A DNA stretch of 20,179 nucleotides from a virus. The stretch is taken from positions 1-20,179 of IMG/VR virus record IMGVR_UViG_3300042691_006129. One strand, written 5' to 3'. The notes under the pieces are model-generated. The model saw only the letters and a program-made list of their open reading frames with translations, made no database searches and was not told the origin of the DNA. Positions 13,895 through 20,179 of the stretch are shown in pieces; the stretch's first letter is position 1; every line of letters begins with the position of its first letter. The position numbers and the translations under genes were made by a program.

Positions 13895-14294
13895 CGTATG
13901 CCATTTTAAAGTCCAACAATATATTACCCTGCGTCTGAATTTTCATATCTGGATTTAGAGTAATGCTTCTTTTACCTTGAGAATCTTTAATTATTAAACC
14001 TAGTTTCTCAAGTTTAAACACAGCGTTTCTTATTGTTTGAGGAGATGCTTCAGGACGTTTTTTAGATCTATCAGTTTCCCACTCTTTTAACTTTTCATCA
14101 AGTCTAGCATCCGCTACTTTTTTACAGAACTCTGTTAACTCGATTTTACCAAAACTTCCTAGAGAAACAAGACAATCGATATCTGTCGTACTAAGATAGA
14201 TATGATTAATATAACAATGGGTAATTATCTGATATCTAATGATATCATCTTTACTCATTCTTACTTTCTTTTCTACTAGATGTAGTTTCGCCAT
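13884..14294 (-). CDS. Winged-helix DNA-binding protein, putative
   Basis: A 136-residue basic protein. Residues 84-116 carry a recognisable winged-helix pattern: SPQTIRNAVFKLEKLGLIIK (84-103) is a helix with T-I-R-N as recognition residues, followed by a Gly-Lys-Arg turn and a short strand (RSITLNP) as the wing. The N-terminal half (about 14-48) is helical with ISTT-like turns and may hold the rest of the fold. Helix-turn-helix proteins near terminase genes may act as late regulators or recognise the packaging site. A Met at residue 13 (ATG) is an alternative start. It overlaps the IHF-like gene by 11 bases. Confidence 0.78.
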   Translation of the reverse strand: MAKLHLVEKKVRMSKDDIIRYQIITHCYINHIYLSTTDIDCLVSLGSFGKIELTEFCKKVADARLDEKLKEWETDRSKKRPEASPQTIRNAVFKLEKLGLIIKDSQGKRSITLNPDMKIQTQGNILLDFKMAYVGS

Positions 14295-14296
14295 AA

Positions 14297-14602
14297 CTAC
14301 TTTTTCTTAAGAGTTCTTGGTTTCTTATCTATATCAAAGTCGGAACCTTCAGGTGATTCTTCAGGACTATCCTCCTGACCTTGATCTTGAGGACCCGCTA
14401 ACATCTGTGCGATACGTATATCATACATTATACGTTCCGCTCTAGCTTTAGATATAGAAGCTTTAATCTCCTCATGCTTAAGTACTAAACTTAAATATTC
14501 TTCTTGGTCCTTGTAAAAAGCGACCATGTTTTTACGTTGAGCATCGATTTCTTCTTGTGTAAGTTCACGCTCTTCTGTTGTGTTGGTTTTTGTTTTTGAC
14601 AT
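14297..14602 (-). CDS. Short acidic coiled-coil protein
   Basis: A 101-residue, charged protein. Residues about 10-68 look like a helical or coiled-coil region (VAFYKDQEEYLSLVLKHEE, then ISKARAERIMYDIRIAQML); the tail is Gln/Glu/Pro/Ser-rich, then basic (TLKKK). It is the first gene after the Bacteroidota-type promoter at 14626-14656, starting about 17 bases from the expected transcription start. Its stop is TAG. The size and coiled coil might suit a small virion or assembly factor, but no family is recognised. Confidence 0.8.
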   Translation of the reverse strand: MSKTKTNTTEERELTQEEIDAQRKNMVAFYKDQEEYLSLVLKHEEIKASISKARAERIMYDIRIAQMLAGPQDQGQEDSPEESPEGSDFDIDKKPRTLKKK

Positions 14603-14625
14603 GTTTAAACATTTTTAATTATCAA

Positions 14626-14656
14626 CAAATCTATAAAAAATATTTACACATTCAAA
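14626..14656 (-). promoter_or_regulatory. Bacteroidota-type promoter (TTTG - 19 bp - TAGATTTG)
   Basis: On the minus strand TTTG (14656-14653) is followed after exactly 19 bases by TAGATTTG (14633-14626), a full match to the -33 TTTG / -7 TAnnTTTG pattern of the primary sigma factor of Bacteroidota. Transcription would start near 14620, with about 17 bases before the ATG at 14602. It lies directly downstream of the terminator at 14678-14708, so a transcription unit ends and another begins within 100 bases. This is the best evidence in the window for the host phylum. Confidence 0.75.
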
Positions 14657-14677
14657 GTTTATACTCAAGAATGAATG

Positions 14678-14708
14678 AAAAAAAAACCCTGAGATTTCTC
14701 CCAGGGTG
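14678..14708 (-). terminator. Intrinsic terminator of the appendage/lysis unit
   Basis: On the minus strand ACCCTGGGAGA pairs with TCTCAGGGT across a short loop (two bases bulged), immediately followed by a run of nine T. It is 24 bases after the stop of the 226-residue gene, just before the promoter at 14626-14656. Hairpin plus T tract is the textbook form. Confidence 0.85.
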
Positions 14709-14732
14709 TATATATGATTGATTTAGAAGTGG

Positions 14733-15413
14733 TTAATATGTATCGTATCCTTCGAAAGGTGTAGCCCATCTTCTTTTACCAGTGTATCTATAAAAGAAAT
14801 TAGTTTCTCCTGTAGGTTGATATATAGGTGCTATATATTCTGTTTGTACACCAAGAGCAGCATCAGCTGGTACTTTTAAATTATTCCATGCATTTGCATA
14901 GGTAGTACCTTGTGCGAAGGGTGAACCAGGTAGTGGTGCTCCTAAAGCATCCGTTAGTGCTAATGTAGCAGTAGCTCCACCATTCCATATACCCATTAGT
15001 CTAAAATAGTTAGTTTTTTCTAGAACAGTATATGGTGTATAATAGGATGTTTTTAAAGGATAGATGTTATTTACAATCTTACTAATTGTAATCTGTAGTT
15101 CATCCCATTCATCTTCGGATATAGCTACTACCATACCTAAGTTTAGGTGATGTGTATTTTGATCAGGAGTAAATAAATCGAGCTGGGGTGATCCATCAAC
15201 AAGTGTATAGTTCCATGTAGCATTACTATCAGCAACCTTTACTTCCTTAGCATACACACTCGCTATATAGTTTATAGCATCTATTAGAGCATTATTATAC
15301 TTATTAATTTTTTTAGAAGGTTGTTTATAAAACCCACTAGTAGAGTACTTAACTCCTTGTAGGTTATTAGCTATCGTAATAGCGTTGGGTATGAGTTTAT
15401 CGTTTGCTGCCAT
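14733..15413 (-). CDS. Putative virion appendage protein, function unknown
   Basis: A 226-residue, Asn/Tyr/Thr/Ala-rich soluble protein. Residues 1-110 look helical with some strands (NKYNNALIDAINYIASVY at about 38-55; LNLGMVVAISEDEWDELQI near 90-108). The C-terminal half is low in charge and rich in Gly, Pro, Tyr and aromatic residues, ending in RRWATPFEGYDTY, a style common in phage appendage proteins. It is the last gene of the appendage/lysis unit, directly before the terminator, and is separated by 25 bases from the coiled-coil gene. No family is recognised. Confidence 0.78.
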   Translation of the reverse strand: MAANDKLIPNAITIANNLQGVKYSTSGFYKQPSKKINKYNNALIDAINYIASVYAKEVKVADSNATWNYTLVDGSPQLDLFTPDQNTHHLNLGMVVAISEDEWDELQITISKIVNNIYPLKTSYYTPYTVLEKTNYFRLMGIWNGGATATLALTDALGAPLPGSPFAQGTTYANAWNNLKVPADAALGVQTEYIAPIYQPTGETNFFYRYTGKRRWATPFEGYDTY

Positions 15414-15438
15414 ATACTATAATATAAGGATTTTTTCT

Positions 15439-15975
15439 CTAATCTACAATCTTATCTACAAGCTTTTTTATTTCTCCTTTAGCTACCTTGTTTCCCTTCA
15501 TGTATGGATCCGGATCAACATAATGATACAAAAGACCTTTAGCATAAAGATCTTCTAGGGTTCCTTGTAGTTCTTCTTTGGTAGGTTTTCTACCCATCTT
15601 TTCAGTCATCGCTTGATATGAGGCATCAGGAGATATCCAAGTAAGTTCTTCTTTTACTATCTTCTCTAGACTATAAAGAGCTATCAAATACTCTTTTTCT
15701 CTAAACTCTTTCTCTTTTTTTTGTAGGTCTTCGTCTACACTATCTTTACTCTTAGATGCTTCTAGTTGGTTTACAAGACTAGCGTTCTCAGATTTAAGTT
15801 GATTATTTTCTTTTACAAGCTTGTGATTTTCTGTACAAAGAGAGTCGTTCGCGTGCGCTAGTTGTTCTTTTTCTTCTACAACAACAACGTGGTGTTCGCC
15901 AGCGTTAACCGTAGTTCCTAATACTAATACTATTAAAGCAGTTAGTATTCCCAGGATTACAAAACTTTTTTTCAT
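15439..15975 (-). CDS. Signal-anchored coiled-coil protein, possible inner-membrane spanin-like
   Basis: A 178-residue protein. Residues 4-20 are a hydrophobic export segment (FVILGILTALIVLVLG) after MKK, with a possible signal-peptidase site VNA-GE at 23-27, or it may stay as a membrane anchor. Residues about 32-105 are a long coiled coil rich in Glu, Lys, Leu and Asn; a globular-looking C-terminal part (106-178) follows. A membrane-tethered coiled coil next to an endolysin is the shape of an i-spanin (Rz-like), and the 82-residue lipoprotein in the same unit could be its partner. The length of the C-terminal part and the separation from the lipoprotein are not typical, so this is tentative. 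It ends in TAG. Confidence 0.82.
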   Translation of the reverse strand: MKKSFVILGILTALIVLVLGTTVNAGEHHVVVVEEKEQLAHANDSLCTENHKLVKENNQLKSENASLVNQLEASKSKDSVDEDLQKKEKEFREKEYLIALYSLEKIVKEELTWISPDASYQAMTEKMGRKPTKEELQGTLEDLYAKGLLYHYVDPDPYMKGNKVAKGEIKKLVDKIVD

Positions 15976-15978
15976 GAC

Positions 15979-16254
15979 TTATCTTCTTACAGATGTAATA
16001 ATCATATCTCTTATATCATGGAGTGCTTTAGTGTTATTATCTATAGTATCTTTAAGAATCTTCTGATCATTTCTAATGTAATCATTCAACTCTTTTTGTA
16101 AGGCTGTTACATCAGCTTTTAATCTATCTTCTGATGCAAGTTGTCTTTTTAATAAATACCATAGTGCGCCACCTAGCGCTAGAGTTACTACTCCTAAAGC
16201 TCCGTACTGAGTCAAAGTATCAAATACTCCAAAGGATGCATTTAGTATTGTCAT
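15979..16254 (-). CDS. Holin-like small membrane protein with coiled coil
   Basis: A 91-residue protein with one transmembrane segment (about 17-35, QYGALGVVTLALGGALWYLL), then a basic stop (KRQ) and a coiled coil (about 40-85, EDRLKADVTALQKELNDYI onward). One membrane helix plus a cytoplasmic or periplasmic coiled coil resembles XhlA-type or other class III holin-associated proteins. It lies 3 bases after its paralogue at 16258-16464, which shares the QYGALG, ALG, W and DRL positions. A holin or accessory role in timing lysis is inferred. Confidence 0.8.
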   Translation of the reverse strand: MTILNASFGVFDTLTQYGALGVVTLALGGALWYLLKRQLASEDRLKADVTALQKELNDYIRNDQKILKDTIDNNTKALHDIRDMIITSVRR

Positions 16255-16257
16255 GAT

Positions 16258-16464
16258 TTATTTTTTTATAGATTGTTCTAATAACATTTTTTCTAGTTCC
16301 TCCACTCTTTTTTGTAGTCTGTCTTTTTCTTCAAGGTTTTTATTCCACATTTTCCAGACTACAAAACCTAAAGCTATAACTACAATACCTAAAGCTCCAT
16401 ACTGTACAAGACCTTCATACGCTCCTAAACCAGGATTAGTATGTCCAACATTAGTAGTATCCAT
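16258..16464 (-). CDS. Holin-like paralogue of the neighbouring 91-residue protein
   Basis: A 68-residue protein with a transmembrane segment (about 21-40, QYGALGIVVIALGFVVWKMW) followed by a coiled-coil tail (KDRLQKRVEELEKMLLEQ). The QYGALG, VxxALG, W and DRL residues match the 91-residue protein in order, so the two arose by tandem duplication. The N terminus here is a Gly/Asn/Thr-rich lead instead of the other's hydrophobic one, and the coiled coil is shorter. Its ATG shares one base with the stop of the upstream gene (TAATG). A pair of related membrane peptides could act as a holin and its antagonist, or as hetero-oligomer partners; unproven. Confidence 0.8.
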   Translation of the reverse strand: MDTTNVGHTNPGLGAYEGLVQYGALGIVVIALGFVVWKMWNKNLEEKDRLQKRVEELEKMLLEQSIKK

Positions 16465-16748
16465 TACACAATAGGTTCTTCGGGTTTAACACTAGATTCT
16501 TCTTTCTCAGACTTACTAGGTTTATTAGCTATCCACTTATCTAAGGAAGTACCAAAGAAAGCACCTAGCACTATAAACATAATACCGTCAAATACAAACT
16601 CGTGGATAGGCATATTTTTACCCATGAATCCTGTGACAATATCACAGATAATTGTTATAACAATTAACCCAAAGGCACATAGTCCTATAAAGGTTTTTTC
16701 ACTAAGTGTGTTCTCGTCACACAATAGTTCTCTGAAAAACTTTCTCAT
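16464..16748 (-). CDS. Two-helix membrane protein, holin candidate
   Basis: A 94-residue protein with two hydrophobic segments, about 20-42 (FIGLCAFGLIVITIICDIVT onward) and about 50-68 (FVFDGIMFIVLGAFFGTSLD), and a hydrophilic charged tail (75-94, Lys/Ser/Glu-rich). Two membrane helices and about 95 residues are the usual form of a class II holin, and it is followed by the single-helix pair and preceded by a lipoprotein and the endolysin. Its stop overlaps the next start by one base. Holin function is inferred from size, topology and neighbours. Confidence 0.82.
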   Translation of the reverse strand: MRKFFRELLCDENTLSEKTFIGLCAFGLIVITIICDIVTGFMGKNMPIHEFVFDGIMFIVLGAFFGTSLDKWIANKPSKSEKEESSVKPEEPIV

Positions 16749-16750
16749 AT

Positions 16751-16999
16751 TTACTTTACTTTTAAATATTTATAATAAATAGTATCCCCTATTCTAGCAT
16801 GAGGTGAACAAGGTACAGTATCTCCATTATTTAAAAGAGCTTTGTATCTAGGATTTATTTCCTGATGGATGTTAAAAGGATATTCTTCCCAAACATCGGT
16901 TATTACATAACTCTCTTTTTCAGATACCGTAGTTGTACATCCTGAAAGAACTACTAATAATATAAAAAAAAATTTTGTATTATTTAGTAAGCCAACCAT
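16751..16999 (-). CDS. Small lipoprotein, possible outer-membrane spanin-like
   Basis: An 82-residue protein with a clear lipoprotein signal: a short N terminus, hydrophobic FFFILLVVL and lipobox LSGC (18-21), so Cys21 would be lipid-anchored. The mature part is about 60 residues with mixed strands and turns (NGDTVPCSPHARIGDTIYYK). Its ATG lies 20 bases inside the endolysin gene in another frame. A small lipoprotein beside an endolysin and holin suggests an o-spanin or lysis accessory, but the mature part is not Pro-rich as classic Rz1 proteins are. Confidence 0.8.
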   Translation of the reverse strand: MVGLLNNTKFFFILLVVLSGCTTTVSEKESYVITDVWEEYPFNIHQEINPRYKALLNNGDTVPCSPHARIGDTIYYKYLKVK

Positions 17000-17594
17000 A
17001 AAATCTTTTAGTAAGTGATATTCTTTCTTCTAAACCATGGGTACCACCGTTTATTCTACGAGTCATAGCTAATATAGTAGCATCGTCTACACCCTTATCA
17101 GCTATATTCCATAACTTATTATTATCAAAAAAGAACATAGCGGATTCAAATGCGTAGTCTGTAGCTACTAAATCAGGATTAGTCATAACTTCTGGTTTGT
17201 TAAGATAACTCGCAAACGCTTGATAATTAGACTTTCCCGTAAGTTGGAGAGCACCTCTACCGCGGTATTTCCAACCGTCACCGGAAGCCTCATCACCATT
17301 ACCCATACGATTAGCGTATACTCTATTAGCTATCTTCATAGGTTGTCTAGCGTAACTATCTTCTAGTTTGTCAGGAAAGTACTTACCAAAGATCTTATCT
17401 AGACCTGCGGCTGAGTAGTTAAGGTTTTCACTAAATATTGTAAACCCACCAGACTCATGGGAGGTTTGTCCAAAAAAGTGTGCAGCACGCTCAGGTGATA
17501 ATTTATAGTAAGCGGCTGCTGCTTTTAGTGTTCCAGGTCCGAATGCTCCATCAGCTTTGGTACCTATTTTTTCTTGTAGTTTTATTAGACTCAT
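16980..17594 (-). CDS. Endolysin, glycoside hydrolase family 19
   Basis: A 204-residue protein. It has the GH19 lysozyme/chitinase core found in many phage endolysins: HFFGQTSHESGGF (39-51) with Glu47 as the likely catalytic acid, SENLNYSAAGL (55-65) with Glu56 as the possible second acid, YANRMGNGDEASGDGWKYRG (93-112) and RGALQLTGK (113-121). The N terminus (GTKADGAFGPGTLKAAAAYY) resembles the last part of a peptidoglycan-binding domain but is too short for a full one. No export signal is present, so access to peptidoglycan would depend on a holin. It cleaves the glycan strand of host peptidoglycan at the end of infection. Confidence 0.93.
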   Translation of the reverse strand: MSLIKLQEKIGTKADGAFGPGTLKAAAAYYKLSPERAAHFFGQTSHESGGFTIFSENLNYSAAGLDKIFGKYFPDKLEDSYARQPMKIANRVYANRMGNGDEASGDGWKYRGRGALQLTGKSNYQAFASYLNKPEVMTNPDLVATDYAFESAMFFFDNNKLWNIADKGVDDATILAMTRRINGGTHGLEERISLTKRFYGWLTK

Positions 17595-17605
17595 ATTATT
17601 TTTAT

Positions 17606-17833
17606 TTATTCAGTTGGTGGAAAAGGTGGTGGTACAGGAGGAATCCATTCAATAAGTGGTAAACCTTTTACCCACATAAATTCAGGATTAACACATTGGT
17701 CAATCTCTTGTGTTGATATTATCCAATTAGGAGGAGTATTTCCATCCTCTACAGGATTGAAGTATGAATCAGGAGCAAACCATTGTCCTACTAATTCATC
17801 TTTTTGTGTTATTGTTAATAATCCTACTTGCAT
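17606..17833 (-). CDS. Small Trp/Pro-rich protein of unknown function
   Basis: A 75-residue acidic protein with six Trp (18, 36, 54, 63 among them) and a Pro-rich C terminus (IPPVPPPFPPTE). The beginning, VGLLTITQKDELVGQWFAPD, looks like a short strand-rich region, and the pattern recalls small phage proteins found beside fibre genes, possibly acting as fibre chaperones or small tail components (inference). It starts 11 bases after the fibre gene and ends 11 before the endolysin. No family is recognised. Confidence 0.75.
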   Translation of the reverse strand: MQVGLLTITQKDELVGQWFAPDSYFNPVEDGNTPPNWIISTQEIDQCVNPEFMWVKGLPLIEWIPPVPPPFPPTE

Positions 17834-17844
17834 ATATTTTAATA

Positions 17845-19473
17845 TTAAACTTGTCTTCCAAGAGCTGTTTGTAGAGTTTGAACCGCAGTCCTAAAATTAC
17901 TTACTTCAGTATCATTAAGTCCATCACCTATTGATATAAACCTATACTGTCTATCAGAGTATTGAACTATAGAGCCATTACTATTTAAAGCACCTATAAT
18001 CATACCTTGAGTTGGTAATGTATTTGGGTTAGCATTAGTATCAGTTGCTAAAACACTTCCATCTTTATATAACTTATGGCTTGTACTTGTTGTTCTACTA
18101 CCAACATAGAAACCTCTTGCATCTGCGTTTGCTGCTGTTATTTGATTTGTAGATAAATTATATGCACATGAATAAGATAAATTTCCTGTGTATTTTGCAC
18201 TCAATAACATGATTGGAACTAATGTACCTCCAACACCAACACCCATTTCTATTTTATTACCTGCTGCGGTATCTGTTCCAATATAATATGAAATATGAGT
18301 ATTGTTTGTAGTTAATACAGATGAAGGGATTAAGTTTGGATTTGCGGTAGTATTACTTCCGTTACCCTGCATACCTGTAGCACTATGTACCCAACCACCT
18401 GCAAATGTTATTCTGTAAGCACTATTAGTATCTTGTGGATTGACTAAGTTAAACTTTTGTTGAGTAGCAGTCGTACCCATAATAGGATATACAGCCTTCA
18501 TCTTAGACCATATACCATACCCCTTTAAGCTAGTTACAAATGTATCTAAAGCTGTTTGTTCTGTTGTGTTTGTTATTTGAGTACTAAATAAGTATGCGTT
18601 AGTTTCATTGTTGTAGTTTCTATTATAATAGAATGATTGCAAAGGATTAATACTCCTACCCAAAGCAACCTGATACTTCTCAACTATTTGATAAAATAAC
18701 TGTGATTCAACATCTGTAAGACCGCTACCAATTGATGCAAAAGCACATTGTCTATTAGAATAAACTCTACCTCCAACTAAATTTGAATTTCTTGCACCTA
18801 CCCAAACATTCAAATTTATAGCACTTGATGGTAAATTTGTATCAGTTGCTAATATAGCACCATTTTTATATAACTTAGTTGAAGTACTTGTTGTTCTTGA
18901 AGTTAAAAATAAACCTATTGGTATTTGTCCTGTTGTTGTGGGAAAAACACTTTGATTATTTGAATAATAAGTAATTCCAGCATAATTAAATCCAATTGTG
19001 TAAAAACGGTCAGGAGATAAATTTACTGCTCCAATTTCCCAATAATTTCCTGAAGAATTAGTCCTTGAATAATATGATAAGTGCGTACTATTTACATTTT
19101 GTCCAACTGTATTTTGATTGAAAAAACTATCAGCATAAGCATTTGTTCCATTAGGAGTAGCACCTGTTGAACTATGAGTCCATCCACCTACAAAACTTAA
19201 CCTAAATGCTGCATTAGTATCTAAAGGGTTTTTTAAGTTGAATTTATGTTGAGTTGCTGTTGTACCAATAATAGGGTATAAAGCATTAAACTTAGTCCAT
19301 ATATTGGCACCTTTTAAATCTAATACCAACTCATTAAGAGTAGTAGCATCACCACCACTTATTCCTGTAGCAGTAATAAATGCCTGCGCATCAGGATCGT
19401 ATGTACTTACAGGAGCAACCGCACCTCTAAAACCTACACCTACAAACTTATCTATGTTTATAGTAGTAGACAT
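17845..19473 (-). CDS. Fibre/adhesin with two tandem LamG-like domains
   Basis: A 542-residue protein rich in Asn, Thr, Ser and Gly with little charge. After a short N-terminal lead (1-28, FVGVGFRGAVAP), domain 1 (about 29-274) and domain 2 (about 290-542) are clear repeats: both hold a GIW/NIW-x-K...YPI-GTTATQxKFNL-NP-DTN block, an FxGGWxHSxTG block, an SRTTSTSxKLYKxG-LATDTN block and a closing LGR. The fold is probably a concanavalin A/LamG-like beta-sandwich, a known adhesion module in phage receptor-binding proteins. The protein lacks a signal peptide. It is probably a virion appendage that binds host surface glycans or other polymers; the exact partner cannot be told from sequence. Confidence 0.85.
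   Translation of the reverse strand: MSTTINIDKFVGVGFRGAVAPVSTYDPDAQAFITATGISGGDATTLNELVLDLKGANIWTKFNALYPIIGTTATQHKFNLKNPLDTNAAFRLSFVGGWTHSSTGATPNGTNAYADSFFNQNTVGQNVNSTHLSYYSRTNSSGNYWEIGAVNLSPDRFYTIGFNYAGITYYSNNQSVFPTTTGQIPIGLFLTSRTTSTSTKLYKNGAILATDTNLPSSAINLNVWVGARNSNLVGGRVYSNRQCAFASIGSGLTDVESQLFYQIVEKYQVALGRSINPLQSFYYNRNYNNETNAYLFSTQITNTTEQTALDTFVTSLKGYGIWSKMKAVYPIMGTTATQQKFNLVNPQDTNSAYRITFAGGWVHSATGMQGNGSNTTANPNLIPSSVLTTNNTHISYYIGTDTAAGNKIEMGVGVGGTLVPIMLLSAKYTGNLSYSCAYNLSTNQITAANADARGFYVGSRTTSTSHKLYKDGSVLATDTNANPNTLPTQGMIIGALNSNGSIVQYSDRQYRFISIGDGLNDTEVSNFRTAVQTLQTALGRQV
17848..19389 (-). repeat. Internal duplication of the LamG-like domain
   Basis: Domain 1 is encoded at about 19389-18652 and domain 2 at about 18606-17848. 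Shared blocks occur in the same order with similar spacing, but the segments between them (residues 115-185 versus 375-455) have diverged strongly. That is the pattern expected if a common scaffold is kept while surface loops change binding specificity. Confidence 0.85.
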
Positions 19474-19475
19474 TA

Positions 19476-20084
19476 TTAGGCTGTATATGTAACGTATATA
19501 GTTGTTCCTGTAGCATTATAACCAAAAGCGTTGGCTGGATACTTGTTACCGTTTCCACCGGCATCATAGTTAAATGTAACTCCTGGAGGGATGGCTACAG
19601 TTACACCGTTTACTGTAATAGTTCCTGCTGAGGCACCTGAGTTATAAAAGGATATGTTTAACACAGCTGGAGAAATAGTTGCTGAACCACCACTAGCTAA
19701 TAATACATAAGGTGTTCTTGTAGTAGAAAGTGTATTAAGAACTAAATTTAAAATGTTTCCTACAGATGTAATATCAGATTGATAATCTATATAAGTAATA
19801 GGTGCTTGAGGAAAGGGTGGTGTTGCAGCAGTATTATCTCCAACAGCATAATACGCAGGAGATCCTACCCAGTTGTTAGTTGCACTATCCCATACACGCA
19901 CTTCTATATATAAATCTAAAGCAGCGTCTCTCACTAGAGTACTAAATGCTGTAGTTGTTCCACCACCACCACCACCTCCACCTGAGGTGTTAACGCTTAT
20001 TTCTCCCAAGAGCTGGAGACTTCTTAATTGATATGGTAAGTTATTACCTTGATTACCCTGTGTTTTTAAGTTTCCTACTGACAT
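19476..20084 (-). CDS. Structural protein with poly-Gly linker, putative appendage protein
   Basis: A 202-residue protein. The N-terminal part (1-30) reads MSVGNLKTQGNQGNNLPYQL then RSLQLLGEIS, a lead I recall from phage structural proteins of aquatic phages, probably an attachment segment to the virion. Eight glycines (35-42) form a flexible linker. The C-terminal part (about 43-202) is a mixed beta region rich in Gly, Ala, Thr and Asn with strand-like stretches (DLYIEVRVWDSATNNWVG; SPAVLNISFYNSGAS; GTITVNGVTVAIPPG), suggesting one or two small beta-sandwiches. It lies 2 bases upstream of the fibre gene, so it may be an adaptor or baseplate component. No exact family is recognised. Confidence 0.8.
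   Translation of the reverse strand: MSVGNLKTQGNQGNNLPYQLRSLQLLGEISVNTSGGGGGGGGTTTAFSTLVRDAALDLYIEVRVWDSATNNWVGSPAYYAVGDNTAATPPFPQAPITYIDYQSDITSVGNILNLVLNTLSTTRTPYVLLASGGSATISPAVLNISFYNSGASAGTITVNGVTVAIPPGVTFNYDAGGNGNKYPANAFGYNATGTTIYVTYTA
19959..19982 (-). repeat. Gly-codon run encoding an eight-Gly linker
   Basis: Eight consecutive GGN codons, mainly GGT and GGA with mixed third bases, encode Gly35-Gly42 of the 202-residue protein. A triplet run of this type can slip during replication and change linker length in frame. Confidence 0.85.
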
Positions 20085-20101
20085 AGTCTGTGTTTTTAAT
20101 A

Positions 20102-20179
20102 TTATCTACTTATTTCTTCCCAGTCTACAGAGGCATACATACCTAAAGTTCCACCTATAGTATCTATAGCTGCTTCTAA
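20102..20179 (-). CDS. C-terminal end of an upstream gene, cut by the window edge
   Basis: A frame entering from the right edge gives LEAAIDTIGGTLGMYASVDW and then EEISR before TAA at 20104-20102. It ends 17 bases before the ATG of the 202-residue protein, in the same direction and with the same spacing as other genes of the unit. Only 25 residues are visible, so no domain can be assigned; its place before the poly-Gly and fibre genes makes a tail or appendage protein likely. Confidence 0.7.
   Translation of the reverse strand, partial: LEAAIDTIGGTLGMYASVDWEEISR

Noticed and set aside
16441-16782. 113-codon plus-strand frame over the holin cluster
   Set aside because: Antisense to three small, tightly overlapping membrane-protein genes that are supported by topology and context.
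17606-17833. Spanin subunit because of the Pro-rich end
   Set aside because: No signal peptide, lipobox or membrane segment, and it lies beside the fibre gene, so a tail-related role is more likely.

Overview
The window is one wall-to-wall, AT-rich phage late region. Every supported gene lies on the minus strand, so transcription runs from high to low coordinates, with short gaps and many start/stop overlaps. The large terminase, long portal, acidic scaffold-like protein, HK97-type capsid protein and an upstream cluster of an IHF/HU-like protein, a PD-(D/E)XK nuclease and a Cys-rich protein together look most like a crAss-like (Crassvirales) phage or a closely related large podovirus. A Bacteroidota host is suggested by a good -33 TTTG / -7 TAnnTTTG promoter and by A-rich leaders (AAC/CAA runs, no clear Shine-Dalgarno) before the capsid and neighbouring genes. 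TAA, TAG and TGA all end genes cleanly, so the standard bacterial code fits. No tRNA, CRISPR array, insertion sequence or integrase is visible.

In the direction of transcription: (1) 20179-14733 is an appendage and lysis unit. It holds the end of an unknown gene, a poly-Gly-containing structural protein, a fibre or adhesin built from two copies of a LamG-like domain, a small Pro-rich protein, a GH19 endolysin, a small lipoprotein, three small membrane proteins (two of them paralogues), a membrane-anchored coiled-coil protein and a 226-residue protein of unknown role. It ends at a strong intrinsic terminator (14678-14708). (2) A Bacteroidota-type promoter (14626-14656) starts a packaging unit: coiled-coil protein, winged-helix protein, IHF-like protein, Cys-rich protein, nuclease, two tiny genes, a candidate small-terminase gene, TerL and portal. 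(3) An AT-rich gap (6383-6497) with a probable promoter leads into the scaffold-like protein and the major capsid protein, followed by a strong hairpin (3397-3426). (4) After a 338-residue protein comes an island of ten very small, mostly Lys-rich genes (41-102 residues), then the start of a further gene at the left edge.

The most unusual region is that island. Five proteins with otherwise unrelated sequences end in the same kind of tail, Gly-Gly-Ser followed by lysines. One also carries a dockerin/EF-hand-type calcium loop, one is made of three 17-residue repeats, and two (41 and 49 residues) are shorter than usual gene-calling limits. The shared tail suggests a common sorting, cleavage or DNA-contact signal for small proteins made together with the capsid; this is inference.
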